From Methanobrevibacter sp. (GTDB lineage: Archaea; Methanobacteriota; Methanobacteria; Methanobacteriales; Methanobacteriaceae), in the NCBI GenBank assembly GCA_017434555.1, contig JAFRFB010000030.1, positions 1 through 57,652 on the forward strand: a stretch of 57,652 nt of DNA. Direction: 5' to 3'. Position numbers and translations under genes: made by a program. Shown here one piece after another: positions 1 through 10,030 of this stretch. Within the stretch, counting starts at the first letter, position 1. Each line of letters opens with the position of its first letter. The notes under the pieces are model-generated. The model was given only the letters and a program-made list of their open reading frames with translations, made no database searches and was not told where the DNA came from.

Positions 1-144
1 GTTTTAAGAGGGTCTTTGTTTAATTAAATAGATTTAAATTTTATAGGGATTTATTCCTTGAAAGGAAGTCAATGTGTAATTTCAACTGATAGAAATACCA
101 GTTTTACACATCGACATTAAAGTTAAATAGTGGACAGTCCCCTA
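1..144. mobile_element. Probable insertion-sequence end, truncated by the window edge
   Basis: No gene lies in the first 331 bases. The sequence GGACAGTCCCC at 132-142 resembles the reverse complement of GAGACTGTCC found at 57513-57522 near the other edge. Inverted-repeat ends of this kind are common on archaeal insertion sequences. Bases 54-67 form a short hairpin (TTCCTT/AAGGAA), and 68-79 with 104-115 form a 12-bp stem with one mismatch. The first frame is open from the edge to a TAA at 25-27, which could be the last codons of a transposase, but eight codons prove nothing. The orientation suggests the element body lies to the left, outside the window. Bases 145-331 are AT-rich spacer with a TATA-like stretch at about 300-312. 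Confidence 0.35.
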
Positions 145-331
145 ATATTTTTTATTTTATCTTATACACATTTATATCTCATTTACATATTATTTAAATT
201 ATATTATGTTATAAAATTAGTAAATTATTGAATAGATATTTAAAATTCAATAATTTCTGCCAACACCATTATAAATTATTTGAAAATTTTGAATTTAAAT
301 TAATATATAATTAAATTCATAACTGTTTATT

Positions 332-976
332 ATGGAATTGAAAAAAATCAACAGATACGTATTGTATTTACTTTCATTATTCATTATCTCTTTAGGTGCT
401 TCTCTTTCAATTAAGGCCAATTTGGGAACTTCACCATTAATTTGTCTTCCATATGTCTGCAGTTTAATTTCCAATCTAAGCGTTGGAGTAGTTATTTTCA
501 TATTCACTGTTTTTTACATAGTAATACAGATTCTGCTTCTGGGTAAAGGTTTTGAAAAAAGGCAATACCTGCAATTTATAATTGGTTCCATTTTCTCTTT
601 TTTCATTGATTTTACATTGATGCTTGTAAATTTCGTTAATCCTTCAGGTTATCTCAATCAATTTCTTTTGCTTTTGTTCAGCTGTCTGGTGGTTGCTATT
701 GGGGTACTTTTGGAAATTCAAACTGAAGTCGTTTATCTTCCGGCAGATGGTGTTATTGTAGCTATTTCTCAAGTGTTGAAAAAGGAATTTCCTAAGGTAA
801 AGCCTTTCGTTGACACGTCAATGGTTATTATGGCAGTTATTTTATCAGTTGTATTTTTAGGCTATCTTGGTGGAGTTCGTGAAGGTACAATCATTTCAGC
901 ATTGATAATAGGCCCAATCGTTAAAATACTTCAAAAATACTTTGATTCACCAATTTCTAGGCTCTTTGAAAAATAA
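332..976 (+). CDS. YitT/YczE-like integral membrane protein
   Basis: This 214-residue protein is almost entirely hydrophobic, with about five or six membrane segments (roughly residues 8-28, 38-70, 76-98, 104-127, 160-180 and 187-200). The N-terminal run with SLGASLSIKANLGTSP is typical of the YczE/YyaS/YitT group of predicted membrane proteins, whose substrate is unknown. No Shine-Dalgarno sequence precedes the ATG. A TATA-like element at about 300-312 lies some 26 bases upstream, so the transcript may be leaderless. The gene stands alone, ahead of uvrA, with 83 bases between them. The fold assignment is reasonable but a function cannot be given. Confidence 0.7.
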   Translation: MELKKINRYVLYLLSLFIISLGASLSIKANLGTSPLICLPYVCSLISNLSVGVVIFIFTVFYIVIQILLLGKGFEKRQYLQFIIGSIFSFFIDFTLMLVNFVNPSGYLNQFLLLLFSCLVVAIGVLLEIQTEVVYLPADGVIVAISQVLKKEFPKVKPFVDTSMVIMAVILSVVFLGYLGGVREGTIISALIIGPIVKILQKYFDSPISRLFEK

Positions 977-1059
977 TTTTACTCGTCAAATGCTCTCACT
1001 AATAGTTTATATAGGATAGAACAATAATATTATATTACTTATATTTTTGGGAGATTATT

Positions 1060-3942
1060 ATGACAGATGAGTCTAAAAAACAGATTGTCATCAAAGGGGC
1101 AAGGGAGCATAATTTGCAAAATATTGATGTTAGTGTCCCTCGTGATGAATTTATAGTTATTACAGGACTTAGTGGTTCGGGTAAGTCTTCACTGGCTTTC
1201 GACACGATTTATGCTGAAGGGCAGCGCAGATATATCGAGTCATTGTCCGCTTATGCAAGACAATTTTTAGGTCAAATGAAAAAGCCGGAAACGGATTATA
1301 TTGAAGGTTTGTCTCCAGCTATTTCTATTGATCAAAAAACAACCAGGGAAAACCCCAGATCAACGGTAGGTACCATTACGGAAATTTATGATTATTTGAG
1401 ATTATTGTTTGCAAGAATAGGAATTCCCCACTGTCCTAATTGTGGTCGTGAAATATCCAACCAGACAATAGGACAAATTGGTGATAGTATAATAGATGAA
1501 GGAGAAGGTCTTAAAATCCAAATACTGTCTCCAATTGTAAATGATAGAAAAGGTCAGCACAAGGATGTCTTGGATGACTTAAGAAACAAGGGTTTTGTTC
1601 GTGTAAGGGTTGACGGCGAAATTCGTGAATTGGAAGAGGACATTGAACTTGCAAAAACCTATAGGCATAGCATTGATGTTGTAGTGGACCGTTTAAAAAT
1701 CAGAAGGGGTGTTGATTTTAAAAGAAGATTGGTTGACTCTTTAGAAACTGCAACAAATTTTTCAGAAGGTTTAATCACAGTATTATTTGATAATGGTGAA
1801 GAAAAATATGAAAAGAAATATTCAGAGCATTTTGCCTGTGTTGACTGTGGAATAAACTTCCAGGAATTGACTCCACGTATGTTTTCCTTTAATGCTCCAC
1901 AGGGCGCATGTCCTGAATGTAACGGTATTGGTTCCAAAATGGAAGTTGATCCGGATTTGATAGTGCCAAATCCTAATTTGACATTGAATGAGGGTGCTAT
2001 TGCGCCATGGTCAAAATCATCCAAAAAGGAAAATTACTATTATCAGATGCTTGAAGCGGTTTCAAATCACTTTAACTTCAGTATGGATGTTCCATTCAAT
2101 GAACTTCCTCAAGAATATCAGAATACGGTATTATATGGATGCAATGATAAAATACCATTCACTTTTAAAAGAAGAAACAAGTCATATATGGTAAACCGTA
2201 AATTTGAAGGTGTCATTCCAAGAATGGAGAGATTATATCTTGAAACCAAATCAAATTACTCAAGACATTACATTTCAAAATTCATGAGTGACAGAAAATG
2301 TCATGTCTGTAATGGTAAAAGGTTACGTCCGGAAATACTTGCAGTTACTGTTGGAGGCAAATCCATTGCTGATGTTGTAGAACTTCCAATAAAAGATTCC
2401 TATCAGTTTTTCCTTGATTTGGAATTAACTGAAAGAGAACTATTCATTGCTAAAGAGGTTTTAAAAGAAATCAGGGAAAGGTTGAAATTCCTGGTTGATG
2501 TAGGGCTTGATTATTTATCTATGGAGCGTTCTTCAGGTACATTGTCCGGTGGAGAAGCCCAAAGAATAAGACTGGCTACCCAAATCGGATCAGGTCTTGT
2601 TGGTGTTTTATATATTCTGGATGAGCCTAGTATCGGTCTTCACCAAAGGGACAATGTCAAGTTAATCGGAACATTGAAAAGGCTTAGAAACCTTGGAAAT
2701 ACCGTTGTAGTCGTTGAACACGATGAAGAGACAATATTATCCGCAGACCATGTTGTGGATATAGGTCCCGGTGCCGGTGAGCATGGAGGTAAGATTATAG
2801 CTCAGGGAACTCCCCAGGAAATCATGATGTGTGAGGATTCAATCACCGGAAAATACTTATCAAGAAAAGAAGTGATTGATGTACCTAAAACACGCCGTGA
2901 AGGAAACGGGGAATTCATTACAATCAAAGGTGCTAAACAGAATAACTTAAAAGATATTGATGTTGAAATTCCTTTAGGTAAATTCACTTGTGTTACTGGT
3001 GTAAGTGGATCCGGTAAAAGCAGTCTGATAAATGAAATTCTCTATAAGGGAACAAAAGGGGAATTGTCCAATAAATTCACCTTCGCAGGAAAATACGATG
3101 AAATTGAAGGATTAAAAAATATCGATAAGGTAATAGCTATTGACCAAAAGCCGATTGGACGTACACCAAGGTCAAATCCTGCAACATACACTGGAGTATT
3201 CACTGATATCAGAGATTTGTTTGCCAACACTCCGGAATCCAAGGCACGTGGATATAAGCCCGGCAGATTCTCTTTCAACGTTAAGGGTGGAAGATGTGAA
3301 GCTTGTTCCGGTGACGGTATAGTTCAAATTGAAATGCACTTTTTGGCTGATGTTTATGTTCCGTGTGAAGTCTGTGGCGGTAAAAGATACAATGAAGAGA
3401 CATTAGATGTCCGTTATAAAGGTAAAAATATCTATGAAGTCCTTGAAATGACTGTTGAAGAAGCTTTAGAATTCTTTGAACACATTCCTAAAATACATAA
3501 GAAACTTAAAACATTATATGATGTCGGATTAGGTTATATGAAAATAGGTCAGCCTGCAACAACATTGTCCGGTGGTGAAGCTCAAAGAATCAAGCTGGCG
3601 AAGGAATTGTCAAGAACAAGTACGGGTAAAACATTATACATTTTGGATGAACCTACTACAGGCCTTCATTTTGCTGATATTAAGCGGTTGCTTGACGTAT
3701 TGGCAAGACTTACCGATGCAGGTAATTCCATCGTTGTCATCGAGCACAATCTGGATGTTATTAAAACTGCAGATCACATCATTGACCTAGGTCCTGATGG
3801 AGGAGATGGTGGAGGACGTGTTATTGCAACAGGAACTCCAGAAGAAGTATCTGAAAGTGGAACCTATACCGGTGACTTTTTAGATAAAATTCTCAATGAA
3901 AACATAACTCCATATGCAAAAGAATTAATGGATGCTAAATAA
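1060..3942 (+). CDS. uvrA: Excinuclease ABC subunit A (UvrA)
   Basis: UvrA is the damage-sensing ATPase of nucleotide excision repair. It binds distorted DNA as a dimer and loads UvrB. The 960-residue length is normal. Two ABC modules are visible: Walker [10 protein letters not shown] near residue 37 and GVSGSGKSS near 647, and the signature [12 protein letters not shown] near 495 and [12 protein letters not shown] near 837. Zinc-binding CxxC pairs occur near residues 124 (CPNCG), 254-285 (CVDCG, CPECNG), 411 (CHVCNG) and 746-775 (CEAC, CEVCGG). The ATG follows a GGGAG ribosome-binding site at 1049-1053. uvrC lies in this window 40 kb away and uvrB is not present. Archaeal uvrABC genes are generally thought to have come from bacteria. 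Confidence 0.97.
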   Translation: MTDESKKQIVIKGAREHNLQNIDVSVPRDEFIVITGLSGSGKSSLAFDTIYAEGQRRYIESLSAYARQFLGQMKKPETDYIEGLSPAISIDQKTTRENPRSTVGTITEIYDYLRLLFARIGIPHCPNCGREISNQTIGQIGDSIIDEGEGLKIQILSPIVNDRKGQHKDVLDDLRNKGFVRVRVDGEIRELEEDIELAKTYRHSIDVVVDRLKIRRGVDFKRRLVDSLETATNFSEGLITVLFDNGEEKYEKKYSEHFACVDCGINFQELTPRMFSFNAPQGACPECNGIGSKMEVDPDLIVPNPNLTLNEGAIAPWSKSSKKENYYYQMLEAVSNHFNFSMDVPFNELPQEYQNTVLYGCNDKIPFTFKRRNKSYMVNRKFEGVIPRMERLYLETKSNYSRHYISKFMSDRKCHVCNGKRLRPEILAVTVGGKSIADVVELPIKDSYQFFLDLELTERELFIAKEVLKEIRERLKFLVDVGLDYLSMERSSGTLSGGEAQRIRLATQIGSGLVGVLYILDEPSIGLHQRDNVKLIGTLKRLRNLGNTVVVVEHDEETILSADHVVDIGPGAGEHGGKIIAQGTPQEIMMCEDSITGKYLSRKEVIDVPKTRREGNGEFITIKGAKQNNLKDIDVEIPLGKFTCVTGVSGSGKSSLINEILYKGTKGELSNKFTFAGKYDEIEGLKNIDKVIAIDQKPIGRTPRSNPATYTGVFTDIRDLFANTPESKARGYKPGRFSFNVKGGRCEACSGDGIVQIEMHFLADVYVPCEVCGGKRYNEETLDVRYKGKNIYEVLEMTVEEALEFFEHIPKIHKKLKTLYDVGLGYMKIGQPATTLSGGEAQRIKLAKELSRTSTGKTLYILDEPTTGLHFADIKRLLDVLARLTDAGNSIVVIEHNLDVIKTADHIIDLGPDGGDGGGRVIATGTPEEVSESGTYTGDFLDKILNENITPYAKELMDAK

Positions 3943-3954
3943 TATTTTTAGCAT
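3932..3954 (+). terminator. Putative terminator of uvrA
   Basis: An 8-bp inverted repeat (ATGCTAAA 3932-3939, TTTAGCAT 3947-3954) overlaps the uvrA stop codon and is followed by a T-rich stretch. The hairpin may be incidental, since archaeal termination depends mainly on the T-tract. Confidence 0.4.
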
Positions 3955-4000
3955 TTATATTTATTTTTTAATAATTTCTTTTTAAAAATAGTCTTTTTTT

Positions 4001-4215
4001 AATCAATGTTTATTGTGAAGATGAACTTCACAATATCGGAAAAAACATTGATTTTCACCAGTTTATTTTGAATTTTTTTTAAAAAAATTCTAGAGATAAT
4101 TTATCTCTAATTTTGAATTGTTTTTTTAATTATTTAAATATTATTATAATTTGTTTATCCAATTGTTTAGTTCGCTTTCAAAGATTACATACTCCTAAAC
4201 AAATTTTTTCCGATA
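4001..4215. other. Palindrome-rich intergenic region, possible structured RNA or MITE remnant
   Basis: This part of the 473-base gap between uvrA and the DUF368 gene has no credible ORF but many perfect inverted repeats. 4011-4020 pairs with 4026-4035 (10 bp, 5-base loop), and 4001-4010 pairs with 4044-4053 outside it. 4034-4045 pairs with 4204-4215 (12 bp). 4091-4109 is a palindrome centred on AGAGATAAT/TTATCTCT. 4148-4157 pairs with 4196-4205 (10 bp). The first and last stems are mutually exclusive because they share the bases around 4034-4045. The remaining gap to 4415 holds the TATA element of the next gene at about 4383-4395. Confidence 0.4.
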
Positions 4216-4415
4216 ATCAGTTAAATATTATCCTTAAACATAACTTATCAATTGTCTTCAATTAAATGGGGACTATTGATGGATTATCATAGCATCATTA
4301 TTTGATTTGAAGTCAATATTGTTCTTAGAAGGTTATTTTGATGGAATTTGTAATTTTTGTTAATCCAAAGCATTATAAATGAAGATTATATAAAACTAAT
4401 AGTTGAGGAGATAAT

Positions 4416-5282
4416 GTGAATTTTGATTTTTATGAAGCATTTTTAATTTTTATTCGTGGTATATTAATGGGTTCGGCAGATATCGTTCCTGGTGTCAGCG
4501 GAGGAACTATAGCATTAATTACAGGAATTTATGAACGTTTAGTAGGTTCAATCAGTAAAATTAACTTTAAATTTATCAAACCATTGTTTAAATTGGATTT
4601 AAAAGGATTTTGGAGAGAACTTTTAGATGAAATAGACTTTGCATTTTTCATTCCTTTGGTTTTAGGTATTGGAATTGCAATGCTTACTATTGCTAAGGTT
4701 GTAACTTATTGTATGGATGTTTACACTGCACTCACTTATGCATTTTTCTTAGGTCTTATTATAGCTTCAGCTTATATTTTACTTAAAAAAATACCTAAAT
4801 TAGAAATAAAACATATTGCTTTTGTTATTTTAGGTTTAATTTTAGCTTATATCTTTGTTAGTTTAAATCCTATAGCTGCAAATCATTCCTTGCCGGTAAT
4901 ATTTATTTCCGGTTTAATTGCAATCTGTGCTATGATTTTACCCGGAATTTCCGGATCTTTTCTATTGCTGTTGCTTGGCCAGTATGAATACATGTTAACA
5001 GCACTTCATGAGTTGCATTTTACAGAATTAATCGTTTTTATCGTTGGTGCGGTAATCGGTATTTTAGGATTTTCCAAACTCCTGAATTTTTTACTTAAAA
5101 GATATGAAGAAGTGACAATGGCATTTCTTATTGGTGTAATGTTAGGTACTTTAAAAATCCCTGCATTAAACGTTTTAGGCAATGTTTCTTTTGATATTGC
5201 AGGTTTGCTTCCATGCCTAATCGTTGCTGTCATTGCATTTGTTTTAATTATTGTTTTGGAAACAAGATTTACAAAAGAATAA
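4416..5282 (+). CDS. DUF368 membrane protein (polyprenyl-phosphate transporter family)
   Basis: This 288-residue protein has about eight hydrophobic segments and the DUF368 signatures: MGSADIVPGVSGGTIALITG near residues 16-35 and ILPGISGSFLLLLLGQYEY near 171-190. The two glycine/serine-rich loops are an internal duplication typical of the family. Bacterial DUF368 members (PopT) have been proposed to flip undecaprenyl phosphate back across the membrane. In an archaeon the counterpart would be recycling a dolichyl-type carrier for surface glycan or pseudomurein precursors, which is inference. The start is a GTG, supported by GAGGAG about 5-10 bases upstream and a TATA box at about 4383-4395. 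The transcript appears to end at the hairpin at 5285-5303. Confidence 0.85.
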   Translation: MNFDFYEAFLIFIRGILMGSADIVPGVSGGTIALITGIYERLVGSISKINFKFIKPLFKLDLKGFWRELLDEIDFAFFIPLVLGIGIAMLTIAKVVTYCMDVYTALTYAFFLGLIIASAYILLKKIPKLEIKHIAFVILGLILAYIFVSLNPIAANHSLPVIFISGLIAICAMILPGISGSFLLLLLGQYEYMLTALHELHFTELIVFIVGAVIGILGFSKLLNFLLKRYEEVTMAFLIGVMLGTLKIPALNVLGNVSFDIAGLLPCLIVAVIAFVLIIVLETRFTKE

Positions 5283-5284
5283 TT

Positions 5285-5319
5285 CTCCAACTATTAGTTG
5301 GAGTATCTCACTTTTTTTT
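5285..5319 (+). terminator. Terminator hairpin with T-tract after the DUF368 gene
   Basis: A perfect 8-bp stem, CTCCAACT/AGTTGGAG, with a three-base loop lies at 5285-5303. A run of T residues follows at about 5311-5319. Confidence 0.7.
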
Positions 5320-5386
5320 TAAAAATCTGTTTTAATAGTGATTTTATACTCAAATTTATTAACAATTAAAACTATATTTTAATATA

Positions 5387-7969
5387 ATGCTAGTTTTAAA
5401 AAAAATAAAAAAACAGTGGAGATTATATCCTATCGGTTCACCAAAAGGGGCATTGAATCATAAAAGAGAGCCCGAATATGTGGGTAATATTAAATTTACA
5501 CAAAATGGTGATTCTTTAGCTATTTCTAGATTTATAGCAGATTATAATTTTAAAGAAAATTCGACTTTAAATGAAAAGCTAATCCCTCCGGGTGAAGTAA
5601 ATAAGCTTCTTCGTTCTCAAGCTGTTTTTTTAGCAACTCCTGATGAAAAGGTGGAAAATTTCTTAAAATCCCTTAATGTTAAAGTCAGACACACTCGAGT
5701 ATGCGATTACTGTGCCTATGATGGAAAAATCACTATCGTAAACTCCGATTTTTCATATAATTTTCAAAATCAGTTGTTATGTAAAAATTGTGCATTTGAC
5801 ACAATTAAAAATGAAATTAAACTTCAGGGTTTTGATAAAAATATTTTCAGGAACTTAAAATCAATACTTGAAAAAACTGATGATTTGGAAAAAACATTAT
5901 CGGTTCTTGATCCTCATTTCAACCCTTTAAAAAATAAAAATCTAACATTATTTGACAGAACTTCTACCAAATCAAGGCTTAAGATTCCAACTGTTGAAAT
6001 GAAGCGATTAAAAATTAACCCTGATTTTAGAGACATTCTAATTAAGAACGGCAACGATAAATTATTGCCTGTCCAGTATCTGGCCATTCATGAAGGATTG
6101 CTTAAAGGAGAAGATTTGCTTGTTGTAAGTGCAACGGGAAGTGGAAAAACTCTTGTCGGTGAACTTGCAGGTATCACACAGGCTTTAAAAGGTAAAAAGT
6201 TTATTTTCCTTACTCCTTTGGTAGCTCTGGCCAATCAGAAATATCGCGATTTCAAAAAGAAATATAAGAAATTAGGTTTAAATGTAGCCATTAAGGTTGG
6301 CCGCAATCGTGTAAAGGCAAAAGGCGAGTTGAAACTTCCTGACAGTGATGTATCTGGAGCTGACATTGTTGTTGCAACTTATGAAGGAATCGATTTTCTT
6401 TTAAGAAATGGAAATTCTCATACTTTAAGCAATTTGGGGGTTGTTTTAATAGATGAAATCCACATGATTGATGATGAGGACAGAGGAACCAGATTAAACG
6501 GACTGATTAAGAGAATAAAGAATTTATATCCTCAAACTCAGATTATAGGGTTATCAGCTACCGTAAAAAATCCGGAATTTTTAGCTCAGGAATTCAATAT
6601 GAAGCTTGTGGAGTATCCTGACCGTCCTGTACCTTTGGAGAGACATTTGGTTTATATGAGAAGCGAGTCATCAAAACGTCACCTGATGGCTAAATTAGCC
6701 AAAAAGGAATTCAATACCAAATCTAAAAAGGGTTATCGAGGTCAAACCATTATATTTACAAATTCAAGGCGTAAAACCCATAAAATTGCTAATTTCCTCC
6801 AGGAAAAGCATATCAATGCTGCTGCATATCATGCGGGACTGTCATATTACAAAAAGGAAAAAATAGAAAAGGACTTTGATAGAGCCAGATTGTCGGTTGT
6901 GGTAACGACTGCGGCATTGGCTGCAGGTGTTGATTTTCCGGCTTCACAGGTAATATTTGACTCTTTGGTTATGGGAAATAAATGGATTAATCCAAATGAG
7001 TTTTCACAGATGCTCGGTCGTGCAGGAAGACCAAGCTATCACGATAGAGGTATTGTTTATCTGCTTCCGGAAATTGGAAACGACTTTGCAGGAGAAAGTG
7101 AAGAATCAAAAGCACTGGAATTACTTGAAAGCAATAGTGAAGATGTATTTATTGAATATGATGAAGAAAGTTCATATGAACAGATTTTAGCAGATATTTC
7201 ATCAACATCCATCAAAAATATGGATGAATTAAATAAATTTTATAAGGATATTGATGTACCAATCAGTTTGGAAATTGCGGTTCGTGAAATGTGTGAGTTA
7301 GGTTTAATAAGTGATGACTTTAAAATAACTAAATATGGAAGGGCTACATCAGTTTCATTTTTAAGTATTGATGATGCTGAATTCATTAGAACTGCCTTGG
7401 ATGATTGGGATTATTTAATTAATTATGTTAAATTGTCCCCAATGTATAAAAATAAACAGGAATTTGATAAATTACAAGTAAAGATTATTGCAATGGCTTT
7501 GGATTTGGAATTATTTGAAAATGCATATTTGTCTTCAGTTATTCACAATCAAATAGCCAATGCTTTAAAAATCAAGTTTTCGACAAGGTTATTTGCAGAG
7601 TCGACTTTGGATATTATTTCATCCGGTGAAGCTTTAGAAAAATTGGATTCTAAATTCCAGGATGCTTTAATACGCCTTCAAAGTGACTTTTTAAAATGTA
7701 ATTGTCAGGACAGGCCATTTTGCAGATGTATGCAACTTGGAATTTCAGAAGTGATAATTCATGAACGTCTGAAAGGTAAAGATCCGGTTGACATTTCAAA
7801 AAAGCTCTTTAGAAAATATCAGATTCAAGTCTATCCGGGAGATATATTCTCATGGCTGGATAATTTTGTTAAAAACTTGGATGCTATTGAAAGAATAGCT
7901 AAAGCTTTTAATCGCAGGAGTATTGGACGTAAAACTTCTTATTTAATTAAAAAAATAGAAAACGGGTAG
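5387..7969 (+). CDS. Archaeal superfamily II DNA/RNA helicase (DUF5814/COG1202 type)
   Basis: An 860-residue helicase. A cysteine-rich N-terminal domain has CDYC near residue 106 and CKNC near 133, consistent with the DUF5814 zinc module. The SF2 core follows: Walker A SATGSGKT near 248-255, DEIH near 355, GLSAT near 388, and QMLGRAGRP near 541 in the second RecA domain. The C-terminal part holds a second cysteine cluster, CNCQDRPFCRC, near 771-781. Proteins of this type are archaea-specific and their exact role is not established; repair or recombination is likely. There is no Shine-Dalgarno sequence. A TATA-like stretch about 26 bases before the ATG suggests a leaderless transcript. The next gene, a HerA-like ATPase, starts four bases after the stop, so the two are probably co-transcribed. 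Confidence 0.88.
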   Translation: MLVLKKIKKQWRLYPIGSPKGALNHKREPEYVGNIKFTQNGDSLAISRFIADYNFKENSTLNEKLIPPGEVNKLLRSQAVFLATPDEKVENFLKSLNVKVRHTRVCDYCAYDGKITIVNSDFSYNFQNQLLCKNCAFDTIKNEIKLQGFDKNIFRNLKSILEKTDDLEKTLSVLDPHFNPLKNKNLTLFDRTSTKSRLKIPTVEMKRLKINPDFRDILIKNGNDKLLPVQYLAIHEGLLKGEDLLVVSATGSGKTLVGELAGITQALKGKKFIFLTPLVALANQKYRDFKKKYKKLGLNVAIKVGRNRVKAKGELKLPDSDVSGADIVVATYEGIDFLLRNGNSHTLSNLGVVLIDEIHMIDDEDRGTRLNGLIKRIKNLYPQTQIIGLSATVKNPEFLAQEFNMKLVEYPDRPVPLERHLVYMRSESSKRHLMAKLAKKEFNTKSKKGYRGQTIIFTNSRRKTHKIANFLQEKHINAAAYHAGLSYYKKEKIEKDFDRARLSVVVTTAALAAGVDFPASQVIFDSLVMGNKWINPNEFSQMLGRAGRPSYHDRGIVYLLPEIGNDFAGESEESKALELLESNSEDVFIEYDEESSYEQILADISSTSIKNMDELNKFYKDIDVPISLEIAVREMCELGLISDDFKITKYGRATSVSFLSIDDAEFIRTALDDWDYLINYVKLSPMYKNKQEFDKLQVKIIAMALDLELFENAYLSSVIHNQIANALKIKFSTRLFAESTLDIISSGEALEKLDSKFQDALIRLQSDFLKCNCQDRPFCRCMQLGISEVIIHERLKGKDPVDISKKLFRKYQIQVYPGDIFSWLDNFVKNLDAIERIAKAFNRRSIGRKTSYLIKKIENG

Positions 7970-7973
7970 AAAA

Positions 7974-9542
7974 ATGTTTGTAGAAGATAAAATTTTAATC
8001 GGTGGTGATGTTTATTTACTACCGAAAATGGCAAATAGGCATGGTTTGATTGCAGGTGCAACAGGAACCGGTAAGACTATAACTCTTAAAACACTGGCTG
8101 AATCTTTCAGTGATATGGGAGTTCCAGTATTTTTAGCTGACATGAAAGGAGATATTTCAGGACTTGCAAAGACAGGTGAAATGAATGATAATGTCGCTAA
8201 AAGAATTGAAGGATTGGATTCATTCAAGTTAAAATCATATCCTGTTGAATTTTGGGATTTATTTGGTCAGAAAGGTTTGCCTGTACGTGTAACCTTATCT
8301 GAAATGGGTCCTACATTATTATCTAAAATTTTAAACCTTACAGAAGCTCAAAGCGGAGTTTTAAATATTGTATTTAAGGTTGCTGATGAAGAATCTTTAC
8401 TTATTATTGATATTAAAGATTTAAAATCAATGATTAACTATGTGGTTGAAAATAAGGATACTTATGAACCGATTTATGGCGCAATTGCCGCTAAATCAGC
8501 CAATACAATTTTAAGAAATCTGATTACCTTAGAAGATCAGGGAGGAAACGATTTCTTCGGTGAAGTTGCTTTGGACTTGGAGGACTTTATAAGAGTTGAT
8601 GATTCAGGATGTGGTGTAATCAATATTCTGGATGCTCAAAAATTGTCCTTATCTCCTGAAATCTATTCATCATTTTTACTTTGGATGTTGTCCTCACTAT
8701 ATGAACAGTTACCTGAAGTGGGAGATGCTGATAAGCCTAAATTTGTATTTTTCTTTGATGAAGCACATTTGATATTTGACGGTATGGGTGCAGAATTCTT
8801 AAAGAAAATTGAACAGATTACTCGTTTAATCCGTTCAAAAGGTGTTGGATTATACTTTATTTCCCAGTCTCCATCAGACATTCCTGATGAAATTTTAGGT
8901 CAATTGGGTAATAGAATTCAGCATGCGTTAAGGGCTTACACTCCAAAAGACCAAAAGGCAGTTAAAGTTGCAGCCCAAACATTCAGACCAAACCCTGAAT
9001 TTGACACTGCTGATGTTATTTCCAATTTGGGTATTGGTGAAGCTTTGGTTTCTGTTTTGGATGCTGACGGTGTTCCAGGTATTGTTCAAAAGGTTAATAT
9101 TGTTGCTCCTCAATCTTATATTGGTCCTATTGACGACAGTTTAAGGGCCGAGTTAATTAACCTGTCTGAATTTAAGGAAAAGTATTCTCAAGCTATAGAT
9201 AATGAATCAGCTTATGAAATCCTTGCAAATAAAATAAATCAAAATGAAAATATTGAAACTGAAGTTCCTACAACTCCTCAGGTAAGTGAAGAAGTACCTC
9301 CTCAAGCACAAGAAGCTCCTCAAGCACAGGAAGCTCCTCAAAATCAACAGGATGCACCTTTATCAATTGGTGGTTTTGATTTGGGAAGTATTTTAGGTGG
9401 CGGACAAAGTGCTTCAGGTAAAAGAGCTAAAAAGACTCCTCAACAAAAAGCTGTTGAACAAGCAGCAACAGCTGCAGCAGGTACCATTGCACGTGAAGTT
9501 TCTAAAGGTATTGTTAGGGGACTCTTCGGTCAGATGAAGTGA
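7974..9542 (+). CDS. HerA-like P-loop ATPase (DUF853 family)
   Basis: This 522-residue ATPase resembles the HerA/FtsK-like DUF853 family (YjgR in bacteria). Walker A GATGTGKT is at residues 28-35 and a DEAH Walker B at 262-265, with the RSKGVGLYFISQSPSDIP segment that follows in this family. The last 80 residues are low complexity, rich in Pro, Gln and Ala (PQAQEAP repeated near 445-455), then end in a Lys- and Ala-rich tail. That tail could be flexible or bind nucleic acid. It lies directly behind the SF2 helicase gene, which suggests joint work in DNA processing. The family function is not settled, and no nuclease partner of the NurA type is visible nearby. Confidence 0.87.
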   Translation: MFVEDKILIGGDVYLLPKMANRHGLIAGATGTGKTITLKTLAESFSDMGVPVFLADMKGDISGLAKTGEMNDNVAKRIEGLDSFKLKSYPVEFWDLFGQKGLPVRVTLSEMGPTLLSKILNLTEAQSGVLNIVFKVADEESLLIIDIKDLKSMINYVVENKDTYEPIYGAIAAKSANTILRNLITLEDQGGNDFFGEVALDLEDFIRVDDSGCGVINILDAQKLSLSPEIYSSFLLWMLSSLYEQLPEVGDADKPKFVFFFDEAHLIFDGMGAEFLKKIEQITRLIRSKGVGLYFISQSPSDIPDEILGQLGNRIQHALRAYTPKDQKAVKVAAQTFRPNPEFDTADVISNLGIGEALVSVLDADGVPGIVQKVNIVAPQSYIGPIDDSLRAELINLSEFKEKYSQAIDNESAYEILANKINQNENIETEVPTTPQVSEEVPPQAQEAPQAQEAPQNQQDAPLSIGGFDLGSILGGGQSASGKRAKKTPQQKAVEQAATAAAGTIAREVSKGIVRGLFGQMK

Positions 9543-9547
9543 TTGAT

Positions 9548-10030
9548 ATGGCGCACCCTCATGTTGATGCAATTAATTCAATGGAAGATGCATCTAAATT
9601 GATAGATATAATTAGTGAATCTAAAATAAATTATGTTCGAAGCAATTTAAGCATACATCTTCATGAAAGTCAAATAAAGTTATTGAAGAATGTAGATAAA
9701 CACTCAAAAAAACATCATAGAAAGGCAAGAGTTAGGCATTACGCTAAAATTTCAGAAGATGACAAACACTTCAAGCTTCACTCAAAATTATATCTAAGAA
9801 AATATGAAAAACTGGCTAAAAAAGATCTGGTGGAAATCTTGGACGTTGATGATTTGCCATATGATGTCATATTAACTGACTATGGTGAAGAAATATTAGC
9901 TCAAATCAAGTCATTGGAAAGTGATTGGGCTCAAATTGCCGACTGTGATATCGAAGAGTTAAGAAAAATTGCGCTCAATACTTTTGAAATTTCATATAAG
10001 TTCAAGAAAAATCAGAAATACCAATTCTAA
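9548..10030 (+). CDS. Hypothetical protein, possible winged-helix fold
   Basis: I do not recognise this family. The product is about 160 residues, with a very basic His/Lys-rich stretch (KHSKKHHRKARVRHYAK) around residues 55-70. The segment after it, LAKKDLVEILDVD followed by LTDYGEEILAQI, reads like the recognition helix, wing and final helix of a MarR/ArsR-type winged helix. The ATG at 9548 is preferred; an in-frame GTG at 9539 would overlap the end of the HerA-like gene. Either way it is tightly coupled to the helicase-ATPase pair and may be a DNA-binding accessory. It overlaps the convergent GIY-YIG gene by 29 bases. Confidence 0.7.
   Translation: MAHPHVDAINSMEDASKLIDIISESKINYVRSNLSIHLHESQIKLLKNVDKHSKKHHRKARVRHYAKISEDDKHFKLHSKLYLRKYEKLAKKDLVEILDVDDLPYDVILTDYGEEILAQIKSLESDWAQIADCDIEELRKIALNTFEISYKFKKNQKYQF

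Noticed and set aside
1-27. C-terminal end of a transposase ORF at the window start
   Set aside because: Only eight codons before a stop, so no homology can be judged; mentioned as a possibility only.
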